DNA of 64,000 nucleotides, taken from assembly GCA_902779055.1 (NCBI GenBank), contig CACZAD010000004.1, positions 1 to 64,000 of the forward strand, read 5' to 3'. The number at the start of each line of letters is the position of its first letter. The stretch's first letter is position 1. The notes under the pieces are model-generated. The model saw only the letters and a list, made by a program, of their open reading frames with translations. It had not been told where the DNA came from and made no database searches. Shown one piece after another: positions 1-8,389 of this stretch. The position numbers and the translations under genes were made by a program. The DNA is from Fibrobacter succinogenes. GTDB lineage: Bacteria > Fibrobacterota > Fibrobacteria > Fibrobacterales > Fibrobacteraceae.

Positions 1-312
1 GAACTCGTGAACTACATCGACGGCATTATCGACCCGACGTACAACACGGGCGAAGGCTGGCTCATCCCGGCAGAAATCCTTTACAACTCGAAGCACGGCA
101 TCAACAGCTTCATCATTGTGCAGCCGTTCGCCTGCCTCGCAAACCACATCAGTGGCCGTGGCCTCACGAAGGCCGTGAAGGAACGTTGCCCGCACGTGCA
201 AATCCTGAGCCTCGACTACGATCCGGACACCAGCTTCGCGAACATCGAGAACCGCCTGCAGATGCTCATCATCAACGCTCGCGAACTCGAAAAAGCGAAT
301 AAGGCAAGATAG
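1..312 (+). CDS. Acyl-CoA dehydratase activase-related protein, C-terminal end (partial)
   Basis: The reading frame is open from the first base of the window and stops at 312, so only about the last 103 residues are present and the start lies outside. The visible tail has NTGEGWL, a central IIVQPFACLANH segment and LDYDPDTS, the pattern of the C-terminal part of large proteins related to the BadF/BcrA/HgdC activase and 2-hydroxyacyl-CoA dehydratase family (DUF2229-type region). In that family, the PFACL cysteine lies near iron-sulfur cluster chemistry. Substrate and pathway cannot be judged from this fragment. A hairpin terminator follows the stop codon by about 20 bases. Confidence 0.75.
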   Translation, partial: ELVNYIDGIIDPTYNTGEGWLIPAEILYNSKHGINSFIIVQPFACLANHISGRGLTKAVKERCPHVQILSLDYDPDTSFANIENRLQMLIINARELEKANKAR

Positions 313-331
313 TAGACAAGTTATTTCAAAA

Positions 332-362
332 TTAAGAAGCTCGCCTCCGCGGCGAGCTTTTT
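332..362. terminator. Rho-independent terminator after the activase-related gene
   Basis: AGCTCGCC and GGCGAGCT form an 8-bp stem around a short loop and are followed by a run of six T on the plus strand. A weaker T run on the other side could also end the minus-strand XRE gene. Confidence 0.85.
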
Positions 363-389
363 TGTACATCGAGGTTCCTGCAAACCGGG

Positions 390-737
390 TTACTTTCCGA
401 GAGATTCCTTCGGATCGTTCTTGCAGCAATTTGCCTTGTTAATGTAATTCATGCCTTTAGATTTGTCGGCAGCGATGGAAGCCTGGAGGTTTATCTGTTC
501 CATCATCAATTCTTCGAATTTCGCCATCAGTTCTGTCGCGGTACATCCAAATGCATCCGCAAGGTCACAAAACGATTTGACAGAGAGATTGCGTTTCCCT
601 TTTGCGACAAGTCCAAGGTGCTGACGACTGATACCACTATCAAGGGACAACTGCTTCTTGGTCAAAGAAGTAGCTCCCTGCATTTGTGCTAGTAGTTCTT
701 TTTCAGCCTTTCGGATGACATCAATGTCATATCGCAT
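390..737 (-). CDS. XRE-family helix-turn-helix DNA-binding protein
   Basis: A 115-residue protein with a Cro/CI-type helix-turn-helix at about residues 25-72. The segment LTKKQLSLDSGISRQHLGLV fits helices 2 and 3, followed by a KGKRNLSV turn and FCDLADAFGCTATEL. The 40-residue tail is charged, contains two adjacent cysteines (ANCCKND) and has no recognised domain. It is probably a transcription regulator; the target is unknown. It is a single gene that converges with the upstream plus-strand gene and is separated from Cel51A by a terminator. An antitoxin role is possible, but no toxin-like partner is adjacent. Confidence 0.8.
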   Translation of the reverse strand: MRYDIDVIRKAEKELLAQMQGATSLTKKQLSLDSGISRQHLGLVAKGKRNLSVKSFCDLADAFGCTATELMAKFEELMMEQINLQASIAADKSKGMNYINKANCCKNDPKESLGK

Positions 738-822
738 TCCCCAATTTTATGAATTAGTCCTAAATCATAGTGCAAACTATAGTTTCCATACTTTACGTTT
801 TTTTTTGAAAAACGCAAATATC

Positions 823-857
823 AAAAAGACTCCGCTGTTTCCAGCGGAGCCTTTTTT
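823..857. terminator. Bidirectional terminator downstream of cel51A
   Basis: CTCCGCT and AGCGGAG form a stem with a GTTTCC loop, flanked by A and T runs on both sides. It lies about 30 bases past the minus-strand cel51A stop codon and ends that transcript. Confidence 0.85.
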
Positions 858-887
858 CAAGAATTCTTGAAGGTCTTTTACGACACC

Positions 888-3800
888 TTATTCAATCGTG
901 ATGAGGGTAAGGGTGCGCTTGCCGACCTTGATACCCTTCGTGATATCGACAGTCTTAGCCTTCTTGGACGGGTCGTTTGCCCAGCCTTCCTTAAGCTTTT
1001 CGGAGGTCTTGTCCAAAGTCTGGATCTTGGCCTTGCCCTTGAAGCCCGGAATGTCAAGCTTGATGTCGAATTCGCTGTACGGGCTCTTGTTGACGAGAAG
1101 GAGCTGCTTCTTGTTGCCGTTCACAGTCCAGTAAGCGGTCAGGAGAGCGTCTTCGTCACCCTTGATGGTGGTCTTCATGAGCTTGCCACGGAGAGCGTCG
1201 GAAGCCATCTGGAATGCCCAGTAGCTCGGGCGCGGGCAGTTCATGCATTCTTCACCAGAACGGGTCAAGTAACCGTAGTCACCGCCTTCCGGAGTGATGT
1301 CGTTGTGGATATCCCAGTACTGAGCGTTGTCGACGTTTTCAGTAGCGAGCATACCGAGGTAGTCAGCGACGAACAAGCCGTTTTCGACAGACAAGGTCTG
1401 CGGACCCGGGTTGAAGTCAACAGAGTTCCATTCGGTGAGCCAGAGTTCAATCTTCTTGCTCTTGTTGAACTTTGCAGTCCACTTGTCGACGACCTTGTGC
1501 AAACGTTCGTAGATTGCAGTGAGGGTCTGCGGAGCAGAGAGCATAGCGAAGTCGTTTTCTTCACCGAAGTGCTGCGGGTAGTGGTGGACGATAAGACCGT
1601 CAGCGATGTCACCCGTTTCAGCAAGGACCTTTTCGTTCCAGTCGCCTTCGAGAACGCCGAGCACAGCCACCTTGATGGTCGGGTCAACTTTCTTCATGGC
1701 TTCGATGAACTTACGAGCGCGCTTACCATAGATGGTACCGCCGTCCTTACCATACTTTTCATAGTACGGATGCCAGTTACCGTAGATTTCGTTACCGATT
1801 TCCCAGTAGAGGATGCCGGCCTTCTTGTCGATGTTCGTGTGCTTGACCCAGTCAGCGGCTTCCTTTTCAGTGCCGGAACCGAAGTTCACAGTGAACATTG
1901 CGTTAGAGCCAGTCTTCTTCAACCATTCGAGGAATTCGTCAGTGTCGACCATCCAGTCGTGGTTGTCGAGAATTTCCTTCCAGTGGTCGTCATCAGCACG
2001 GAGACCACCCGGGTAACGGATAATGCCGTGGTTGATGCGCTTTGCAAATTCGCGAGTCTGAACCTTGAAGTTCTTGTTGTCGAGCATGTCGCCGTCCCAG
2101 AGAGCGGCGTTGATACCGAACAAGCCACCAGAGATATTCGGGTTGAGGACATCCTTTTCGCCCTTCACCAAGACCTTGATGACAGCCGGACGTTCCTTAG
2201 CCTTGACTTCGCGCTGGTTGGTCAAACGAATGTTGTCGACCTTGAAGCCACCGGCAGTACCTTCACCACTCGGCTTGAAGTCGAGAGCAGTTACACCCTT
2301 GAGGTCGAAGAGACCGTTTTCAACAGCGTTAGGCGGTTGATAGTACGGGAACTTGCCGAACGTACGGAACGGAACGAGGATTGTGGTCTTGCCCTTCGGA
2401 GCACCGACGTTAGAAACGAAGATTTCGTTGCCAGCATCCTGAACCTGAACGGTGATGGACTGCCAAGCCTTGTCGGAGTACACGTCGAACATAAGGCCCC
2501 AGTGCTTGGTCCAGTCACGGTCAGCAGCCGGACGGCCATTCTTCTGCATGTCGAGCACGACGTCAACCCAGTCAGCAAGGAGGTAGTGTTCGATATTCAA
2601 GCAGTTGCTCTTGAATTCGGCGCAGTTTTCAACCTTGAACTTGAGCTGAGACTTCGGACCGGTGGACGGTTCCCACTTGTCCTTAGCAAACTTGCCTTCG
2701 AAGTCGGAGATCACGTAGTCCGGAGCGTTGGACTTGAAGGAATCCCACTTGAGATCCGGGTCCACCCAGTCGATGTTGGACGTGAAGGTGATCTGGTCCA
2801 CAAAGACCGTCACAGGAGCCGGCTTACCCGGTTCGCCTGCGTTTTCGCCCTTGCCAACAGAGAAGCGGATTTCCTGAATCTTGTCCCACTTGATGTCCTT
2901 GGCAACTTCGGCCTGCTTGTTAGCGTCCCAAGCCTTACCCTTGTCGGTGAAGCGCTTGAGAGGAATCTTGGCAAGCTGCCAATCCTTGGAGACCTTGATC
3001 CAGTCGTTGAGGCCGACCTTGGTCTGGCTCTTGATGTCGTTGCCCTGGTTGTCGAGGATACCGACGTAGAGCTTTTCGCCGCCGAGCTTACCCTTGATCC
3101 AGAAGTAGAGACCGCCCTTGTCGCGAACCTTGGAGAGGTCAATGTACTTGCCTTCACCGAGAGAGTAGGTCACGCCAGACCAGTCGTTGTTATCGATGTA
3201 CATGGCGAGCACGTTCTTGTTGCCCGGAGTCTTGGACTTGGCTTCGCGCTGAGCGGTGAGACCACCGTAGCTATATGCAAAACCCTTGACCTGGTTGTCG
3301 TAGAACGTAGCAAGCGTCTTGGCCTTGCCATCGAGCTTTTCAGGATTCTTCGGACCGTCGATGACGTCTTCGTTTTCATCCCAGTAGACGACCTGCTTCT
3401 TCGGAGCGGCCTTCTTGTTGCCCTTCACGATTTCGATGTTGTCGATCCAGACTTCGAATTCGCTAGCAGCGCTCTTGTCGATGGAGAAACGGATTTCAGC
3501 AATCTTGTCCCAGTCGATACGTGCCGGGAATTCGGACTTGCGGGTGTTGTCCCAGTAGAGACCACGGTCCGGGAAGTCCACGAGAGGAATGGAAACCTTC
3601 TTCCAGTCCGTCGTCACCGCGCCGCCTTCGATGTACTTGTTCATCGGAAGCACAACCTGAGTCTTCTTGCCGTCAGAAACTTCTTCGTCAAGGAGACCGA
3701 CCTTCACGGCTTCGCCACCGTTCTTGCCCTTGATCATGAATTCGACCTTGGAGTCAAGCATGTACTTGTTCAAGTCGAAGAATTCATTGTAAAGGCAGAT

Positions 3801-4049
3801 GGAAGCACCGGAGTATTCCTTCGGGTCCAGCTTGATGTTGAGGGCGGCCTTGGACTTGTAGCCACCAGACTTCGTGATGGTGACGCCCTTGCTCGTTCCG
3901 CCGTAAGAGTAATCGTATCCACCCGGACGGTACTGTTCATCGAAGAACTTGTACACGGCCAGATGCGGCTTTTTCGGCTGAGCCATTGCAGCTGTGACGC
4001 TCAAGCCGAGGACGGCGAGCGAGGCAACTTTCAATGATTGCTTAATCAT
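888..4049 (-). CDS. cel51A: Secreted modular endoglucanase, GH51 with three CBM11-like modules
   Basis: A 1053-residue secreted enzyme expected to hydrolyse beta-1,4-glucan. The start at 4049 is chosen because AAAGGA lies 8 bases upstream and MIKQSLKVASLAVLGLSV begins a clean signal peptide ending at AMA-QP. Three beta-sandwich modules resembling CBM11 follow, at roughly residues 32-209, 245-425 and 440-615. The first two share the W-x-K-I-x-E-I-R-F-S pattern. The C-terminal 400 residues are a GH51 barrel: the acid/base Glu is in WEIGNE (near 754) and the nucleophile Glu in LTEWN (near 873). Length and layout fit endoglucanase F (CelF/Cel51A) described from F. succinogenes S85. It is a single gene between terminators. 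I see no C-terminal sorting tail. Confidence 0.9.
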   Translation of the reverse strand: MIKQSLKVASLAVLGLSVTAAMAQPKKPHLAVYKFFDEQYRPGGYDYSYGGTSKGVTITKSGGYKSKAALNIKLDPKEYSGASICLYNEFFDLNKYMLDSKVEFMIKGKNGGEAVKVGLLDEEVSDGKKTQVVLPMNKYIEGGAVTTDWKKVSIPLVDFPDRGLYWDNTRKSEFPARIDWDKIAEIRFSIDKSAASEFEVWIDNIEIVKGNKKAAPKKQVVYWDENEDVIDGPKNPEKLDGKAKTLATFYDNQVKGFAYSYGGLTAQREAKSKTPGNKNVLAMYIDNNDWSGVTYSLGEGKYIDLSKVRDKGGLYFWIKGKLGGEKLYVGILDNQGNDIKSQTKVGLNDWIKVSKDWQLAKIPLKRFTDKGKAWDANKQAEVAKDIKWDKIQEIRFSVGKGENAGEPGKPAPVTVFVDQITFTSNIDWVDPDLKWDSFKSNAPDYVISDFEGKFAKDKWEPSTGPKSQLKFKVENCAEFKSNCLNIEHYLLADWVDVVLDMQKNGRPAADRDWTKHWGLMFDVYSDKAWQSITVQVQDAGNEIFVSNVGAPKGKTTILVPFRTFGKFPYYQPPNAVENGLFDLKGVTALDFKPSGEGTAGGFKVDNIRLTNQREVKAKERPAVIKVLVKGEKDVLNPNISGGLFGINAALWDGDMLDNKNFKVQTREFAKRINHGIIRYPGGLRADDDHWKEILDNHDWMVDTDEFLEWLKKTGSNAMFTVNFGSGTEKEAADWVKHTNIDKKAGILYWEIGNEIYGNWHPYYEKYGKDGGTIYGKRARKFIEAMKKVDPTIKVAVLGVLEGDWNEKVLAETGDIADGLIVHHYPQHFGEENDFAMLSAPQTLTAIYERLHKVVDKWTAKFNKSKKIELWLTEWNSVDFNPGPQTLSVENGLFVADYLGMLATENVDNAQYWDIHNDITPEGGDYGYLTRSGEECMNCPRPSYWAFQMASDALRGKLMKTTIKGDEDALLTAYWTVNGNKKQLLLVNKSPYSEFDIKLDIPGFKGKAKIQTLDKTSEKLKEGWANDPSKKAKTVDITKGIKVGKRTLTLITIE

Positions 4050-4106
4050 ATTGTGCATCCTTTTGTTGTTTTTGTTCTTTAAATTAAAAACGGAATTAAG
4101 AAAAAG

Positions 4107-4138
4107 CGCACACGCCAACGGATTTAGCGTGTACGCCT
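4107..4138 (-). terminator. Terminator downstream of the DsbA-like gene
   Basis: On the minus strand a ten-base stem with one mismatch (GCGTACACGC against GCGTGTGCGC) is followed by TTTTTCTT. It separates the thioredoxin-fold gene from cel51A. Confidence 0.7.
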
Positions 4139-4148
4139 GAAAACAATT

Positions 4149-4883
4149 TTACTTGGCTTCCTTCAACATCTTTTCGACGAGATCCGGGCTGAAGCGGTCC
4201 TGACGCTTGCCGTTGATGTAGAAGTTCGGAGTACCCTGAACGCCGACCTTGACGCCCAACTGGAAGTCCTTGTCGATGCGGGCCTTCATAGCGGAGTCAA
4301 GCACCATGTCCTTCTTGAACTGTTCGATGTTGAGGCCAACTTCCTTAGCGACAGCGAGGTAGATGGAATCGGAAAGTTCACGAGAGTGCGGTGCGAGAGC
4401 GTAGCGGTATTCCCAGAACTTGCCCTGCTTTTGAGCAGCGATAGAAGAAGCTGCTGCGGCCTGAGCGTTGTTGTGGAAGCTGAGCGGGAAGTGCTTGTAC
4501 ACGAACTTGATCTGGTCCGGATACTTCTTGTTGAGTTCCTGCATCACCGGAGCAATGCGAGAGCAGTACGGGCACTGGAATTCGGTGAATTCGACAATCG
4601 TGAGCTTCGGGCTCGTGGTGTTGCCAAAGACCGGGCTGTCTTCATCCGGGATGTCCCAGACCTTGTTGTCGGCTTCCATTTCGGCACGGGCCTGTTCAAG
4701 AGAAATGCCGCGCTTTTCGAGAGCATACTTGAAGACTTCGAATTCTTCCTTGACCTGCTTGAATTCCTTTTCGAGGTTATCAAAGCGAGCCTGCTGGTTG
4801 AACGAACCGCCAGCGGAAGCTTGGTTGCAAGCGACGAGGCTGGAGACTAAAACTGCCATACCAATAAGAGAGAGACGTTTCAT
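4149..4883 (-). CDS. DsbA-family thiol oxidoreductase lipoprotein
   Basis: A 244-residue protein starting at 4883, with AAAGGA just upstream. The N terminus MKRLSLIGMAVLVSSLVAC is a lipoprotein signal with the acceptor Cys in LVAC. A charged helical segment (about 40-75) leads to a DsbA/thioredoxin fold with the CPYC active site near residue 103 and the cis-proline loop GVQGTPNFYING. It should catalyse disulfide formation or exchange in proteins outside the cytoplasm, anchored to a membrane. The many Cys-paired surface proteins nearby would be plausible clients, which is inference. It resembles the DsbA/Com1-like group more than classic DsbA. Confidence 0.87.
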   Translation of the reverse strand: MKRLSLIGMAVLVSSLVACNQASAGGSFNQQARFDNLEKEFKQVKEEFEVFKYALEKRGISLEQARAEMEADNKVWDIPDEDSPVFGNTTSPKLTIVEFTEFQCPYCSRIAPVMQELNKKYPDQIKFVYKHFPLSFHNNAQAAAASSIAAQKQGKFWEYRYALAPHSRELSDSIYLAVAKEVGLNIEQFKKDMVLDSAMKARIDKDFQLGVKVGVQGTPNFYINGKRQDRFSPDLVEKMLKEAK

Positions 4884-5156
4884 GATTGTCCTTTGAGTTA
4901 AAAAAAACGGACGGGGGCCGATTGGACCCACGAGTTTAGAGAAATATAATAATGAAAACTTGGTTTGATTTGAGAAAAACTTCAAAAAAACATACACAAT
5001 CGTCTCATCTGTATTCGATAATATCAAATGTAAAATGCGTTTTTGAGGCCGTTTTTCTGCACCAGCTTACCGTAATTATATGACTGTCAACAAGTTACAA
5101 AAAAGCCGGGAGCCAAAATGGGCCCGCCGGACAAGAGAAAAAAATTTACAAAGTCA

Positions 5157-5564
5157 CTACCCGCGAACTTCGCGAATAAACTCATCGTATTCGTAAATGT
5201 AGTCCAAAGCGTCATAATGCTCCGAAGCAAGCACCAGGCAAACCGCCCCCGACGAAAAATTCTCGATTTCGCGCCAGTGCATCGTCGGGATGTAGAGCCC
5301 GTGATAGGAACGGTTCAGCGAATACTTGGAGCGTTTCTTTCCGTCGTCCAAAATGACGTCGAAGCTTCCGCTAGCCGCAATGATTAACTGCCGCAAATTA
5401 CGATGGGCGTGCCCCCCGCGAGTCGCTCCACCGGGAACGTCGTACAGGTAGTACAGGCGCTTGATATCGAACGGGATCAGTTCGCCACCCTCGACAACGC
5501 TCAGGTTTCCGCGCTGGTCGTGGGCAATCGGGATGTCAATAATTTGCGGTTCGCTCCAATTCAT
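5157..5564 (-). CDS. WxcM/FdtA-type cupin, probable dTDP-6-deoxy-hexose 3,4-ketoisomerase
   Basis: A 135-residue single-domain cupin. Family marks are DQRGNLSVVEGG near the N terminus, FDIKRLYYLYDVPGG, RGGHAHRN (the conserved His pair of FdtA/QdtA), FDVILDDG, YIPTMHWREIENFS and LASEHYDALDYI near the end. This family converts dTDP-4-keto-6-deoxyglucose to its 3-keto isomer on the way to 3-amino sugars of surface polysaccharide. No other sugar-nucleotide gene of that path is adjacent, so substrate and isomer are not settled. It stands alone, divergent from the metX leader. Confidence 0.82.
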   Translation of the reverse strand: MNWSEPQIIDIPIAHDQRGNLSVVEGGELIPFDIKRLYYLYDVPGGATRGGHAHRNLRQLIIAASGSFDVILDDGKKRSKYSLNRSYHGLYIPTMHWREIENFSSGAVCLVLASEHYDALDYIYEYDEFIREVRG

Positions 5565-5593
5565 GGCGATAATATACTTTTTTTTGAGAATAA

Positions 5594-5680
5594 GGGTCGA
5601 TTATGACTGCAAATAGTTTCTTGCTATACGCCACCCTTTTGAGGCTCCGAACTTGCATCCCGGAGCAGGAGAAGAGCCTC
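5594..5680 (+). promoter_or_regulatory. Structured 5' leader of metX-metW with mutually exclusive hairpins
   Basis: Upstream of the methionine gene, AAGGGT (5594-5599) can pair with ACCCTT (5635-5640). Directly after, GAGGCT (5641-5646) is complementary to AGCCTC (5675-5680), while the overlapping GCTCCG (5644-5649) is complementary to CGGAGC (5661-5666). The last two pairings share bases, so only one can form, as in attenuators and riboswitches. I do not recognise a known SAM riboswitch consensus. The gene lacks a clear Shine-Dalgarno site. A regulatory role is inference. Confidence 0.4.
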
Positions 5681-5706
5681 ATCAGCCAAACATTTTACTA
5701 TTTTTT

Positions 5707-7506
5707 ATGCGTATGAGTGAATATTTGCATAAATCGTTTGGTCCCGTTGTCCCAAAGGATTTTAACAAGGATTACGGTGAAAAAGGCTTTTTGTTGGAAA
5801 GCGGCAAGACGCTCCCCGCCCTCACCCTCCGTTACGAGACCTATGGCACGCTGAACTCCGCCGGTGATAACGCCGTGTGGGTCTGCTCGCCGTTGACCGC
5901 CGACGCCCACGCTGCCGGCTGGTACACCGAAAATGACAAGAAACCCGGCTGGTGGGACGAACTCATCGGACCGGGCAAAGCAATCGATACAGACAGATTC
6001 TTTGTAGTTTGCAGCAACATCCTCGGCGGATGCAAGGGCTCTACCGGCCCGGCAACAATCAACCCGCGCACGGGCAAGCCTTACGGCAGCACCTTCCCTA
6101 CCATCACGATAGGAGACATGGTACACGCCCAGAAGGAACTTGCCGACAGCCTCGGCATCAAGGAATTCTACAGCGTCATCGGCGGTTCCATGGGTGGCTT
6201 CCAGGCCATGAAGTGGGCCATCTACTACCCGGAACAGGTCAAGCGCATCATCGTCATCGCAAGCTCTCCCAGATTCTCGAGCCAGGCGCTCGGCTTTGAA
6301 GTCGTTGCACGTGACGTCATCACGCAGGATCCGAACTTCCACGGTGGCGACTACTACGAAGACGGCATGACACGCCCGGACATCGGACTTGCAAACGCCC
6401 GCAAGCTTGCACACATCACCTACCTCTCCGCCGTCGGCATGGAGAAGAAGTTCAAGCGCGCCCAGGATCAGGAAAACAGGAACCACGCCATCACCTACTC
6501 GACGCCGTACGACCTGAACCTGCCTATCGAAAGCTACCTGCGTTACCAGGGAACAAAGTTCGTCGACCGCTTTGACGCGAACAGCTACTTGCACATCGCA
6601 CACGCAACCGACGCCTTTGACCTCGAAACCGAATATGGCAGCATCGAGAACGCCTTCAAGGACATCAAGGCCGAAGTCTTGAACGTGAACCTTTCGACAG
6701 ACTGGCTCTTCCCGCCGCACGAAAGCCGCCGCATCACGAGTGCCCTTCTGAACGTCGGAAAGACCGTCACGAGCCTCGAACTCGACACGCAGTTCGGCCA
6801 CGACGGGTTCCTGATCGAAGTCGGCGAACTCGGCAAAGCCGTGGGCCGTTTCCTCGATTCCAAGATCATTCCGCAGAACGGAACGCAAGCCGTCCCCGTA
6901 TTCCACAACCAGAGCGACTTCAACCTCCTCGGCAAGCTCGTGAAGGAAGGAAGCCATGTGCTCGATCTCGGCTGCGGCAGCGGCGACCTTCTGGATTACC
7001 TTATCCGCAAGAAGAACGTCACGGGCTTTGGCATCGAAAAGAACATCAAGGGCATTCTCGACTGCCTTGAGAACGACGTACAAGTTATCCAGCGCGACCT
7101 GGACGAAAGCGGCCTCAAGGACATCAAGGACGGAAGCTTTGATTACGCCATCATCAACCGCACCATTCAGGAAATCCGCGATCCGGTGGCACTCCTGAAC
7201 GAACTTTTGCGCGTGGCCAAGCGCGTCATCGTGACGTTCCCGAATTTTGGACACTGGTCAGCTCGCGGAAGCCTGATGCTCCATGGCCGCATGCCCATTT
7301 CGAAGGAACTCCCCTACGAATGGTACAACACGCCGAACATCCGCCTGCTTACGGTAAAGGACTTCTACACCTTGTGCCATAAGGAAGGCTTCAAGATTGA
7401 AAACATACACTTCCAGAGTCACCACAAGATAAGCAAGTTCCTGACGGCCATCGGTCTTTCTAACTTTGGCACAGAACACGTCATTGCGACGATCAGCAAG
7501 GTTTAG
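5707..7506 (+). CDS. metX: Fused homoserine O-acetyltransferase (MetX) and MetW methyltransferase-like protein
   Basis: A 599-residue two-domain protein. Residues 1-385 are an alpha/beta hydrolase of the MetX type: the nucleophile Ser lies in GGSMGGFQAMKW, the Asp in STDWLFPPHES and the His in FGHDGFLIE. This domain acylates homoserine for methionine synthesis. Residues 398-599 match MetW: DLGCGSGDLLDYL SAM-binding motif, RTIQEIRDP and FPNFGHW. MetX and MetW are usually separate adjacent genes; here they are joined with a short linker. ATG 5707 or ATG 5713 may be used, and neither has a good ribosome site. Only one base separates its stop from yicC. Whether the acyl donor is acetyl- or succinyl-CoA cannot be told from the motifs. 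Confidence 0.9.
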   Translation: MRMSEYLHKSFGPVVPKDFNKDYGEKGFLLESGKTLPALTLRYETYGTLNSAGDNAVWVCSPLTADAHAAGWYTENDKKPGWWDELIGPGKAIDTDRFFVVCSNILGGCKGSTGPATINPRTGKPYGSTFPTITIGDMVHAQKELADSLGIKEFYSVIGGSMGGFQAMKWAIYYPEQVKRIIVIASSPRFSSQALGFEVVARDVITQDPNFHGGDYYEDGMTRPDIGLANARKLAHITYLSAVGMEKKFKRAQDQENRNHAITYSTPYDLNLPIESYLRYQGTKFVDRFDANSYLHIAHATDAFDLETEYGSIENAFKDIKAEVLNVNLSTDWLFPPHESRRITSALLNVGKTVTSLELDTQFGHDGFLIEVGELGKAVGRFLDSKIIPQNGTQAVPVFHNQSDFNLLGKLVKEGSHVLDLGCGSGDLLDYLIRKKNVTGFGIEKNIKGILDCLENDVQVIQRDLDESGLKDIKDGSFDYAIINRTIQEIRDPVALLNELLRVAKRVIVTFPNFGHWSARGSLMLHGRMPISKELPYEWYNTPNIRLLTVKDFYTLCHKEGFKIENIHFQSHHKISKFLTAIGLSNFGTEHVIATISKV

Positions 7507-7507
7507 T

Positions 7508-8389
7508 ATGTACATCATTTCCATGACAGGATTCGGAAAGAGCGAATCCACTTTGCAAGGAATCACGTGCGTCATCGAAGTCCGCAGCGTGAACAGCCGC
7601 TTCCTCGAAATTTCGAGCAAGATTCCCAAGAACTTTGCCTACCTCGAGAACGACTTCAAGGCTCAGATTAAGGACAAGCTCGTCCGCGGTTCCGTGAACT
7701 TGTCGATTACGCTTGGAGCAGGCAACGCCGGAAACATACCCGTGTGCTATAACGAAGCCGCTGTCTCCAAGTTCGTCGAAATCACAAAAGCCATGCAGGA
7801 AAAGTACGGCATCGCCGGCGAAATCAAGCTCGAACACGTTCTCGCCATCCCTGACGTATTGCAATTCACGGACGGCAACGACGACAACGAAGTCTGGGAA
7901 AAGCACTTGAAGGCAGAACTCGACAAGGCTCTAGACGGCGTCATCGCCATGCGCGAAAAGGAAGGTGCAAACCTGGCCGCCGACCTCACCCGCCGCGTGC
8001 TACACCTGAACGAAGTCATCGACAAAATCGAAGTCCTCGACCCGCAGCGCATCGAAACGTGGAAAGTCAAGTTCCGCGAACGCATCAACACGCTCATGAA
8101 GGACTCCGAAATCGACGATGTGCGCCTGTTGCAAGAAGCCTGCATCATGGCCGACAAGCTCGACATCCACGAAGAGATCACGAGATTTAGGAGCCACAAC
8201 AAGCTGTTCCTCGACGCTCTCGCCAAGGGTGGCGCCCAGGGCAAGAACCTCGGGTTCATCTTGCAGGAGATGGGCCGCGAAGCAAATACGCTCGGCACCA
8301 AGTGCCAGAACGCCGACATCGCCGCCCTCGCCATCGAACTCAAGAACGAAATCGAGTGTATCCGCGAACAGTCTATGAATGTTGCCTAA
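7508..8389 (+). CDS. yicC: YicC/YloC-family RNA endonuclease or adaptor
   Basis: A 293-residue cytoplasmic protein starting MYIISMTGFGKSE, the typical YicC N terminus. It shows VRSVNSRFLEI, the central long helices and the C-terminal segment EITRFRSHNKLFLDAL, GKNLGFILQEMGREANTLGTKC, all family hallmarks. YicC proteins act in RNA turnover, and E. coli YicC and B. subtilis YloC are reported endoribonucleases. The start lies one base after the metXW stop, so translation is probably coupled. In many genomes yicC precedes gmk and rpoZ; here it is followed by a long repeat-filled gap instead. The length is normal. Confidence 0.92.
   Translation: MYIISMTGFGKSESTLQGITCVIEVRSVNSRFLEISSKIPKNFAYLENDFKAQIKDKLVRGSVNLSITLGAGNAGNIPVCYNEAAVSKFVEITKAMQEKYGIAGEIKLEHVLAIPDVLQFTDGNDDNEVWEKHLKAELDKALDGVIAMREKEGANLAADLTRRVLHLNEVIDKIEVLDPQRIETWKVKFRERINTLMKDSEIDDVRLLQEACIMADKLDIHEEITRFRSHNKLFLDALAKGGAQGKNLGFILQEMGREANTLGTKCQNADIAALAIELKNEIECIREQSMNVA

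Noticed and set aside
867-4037. A 1056-codon open frame on the plus strand opposite cel51A
   Set aside because: It mirrors the codon pattern of the endoglucanase on the other strand and has no domain, signal peptide or ribosome site; cel51A has complete GH51 catalytic motifs.
5594-5706. A SAM-II or SAM-I riboswitch before metX
   Set aside because: The conserved core sequences of these classes are not seen; only a generic structured leader can be supported.
5698-7254. A 518-codon minus-strand frame across metX-metW
   Set aside because: Low-complexity translation rich in Val, Ala and Asp with no motif; it is a shadow of the strongly supported MetX-MetW frame.
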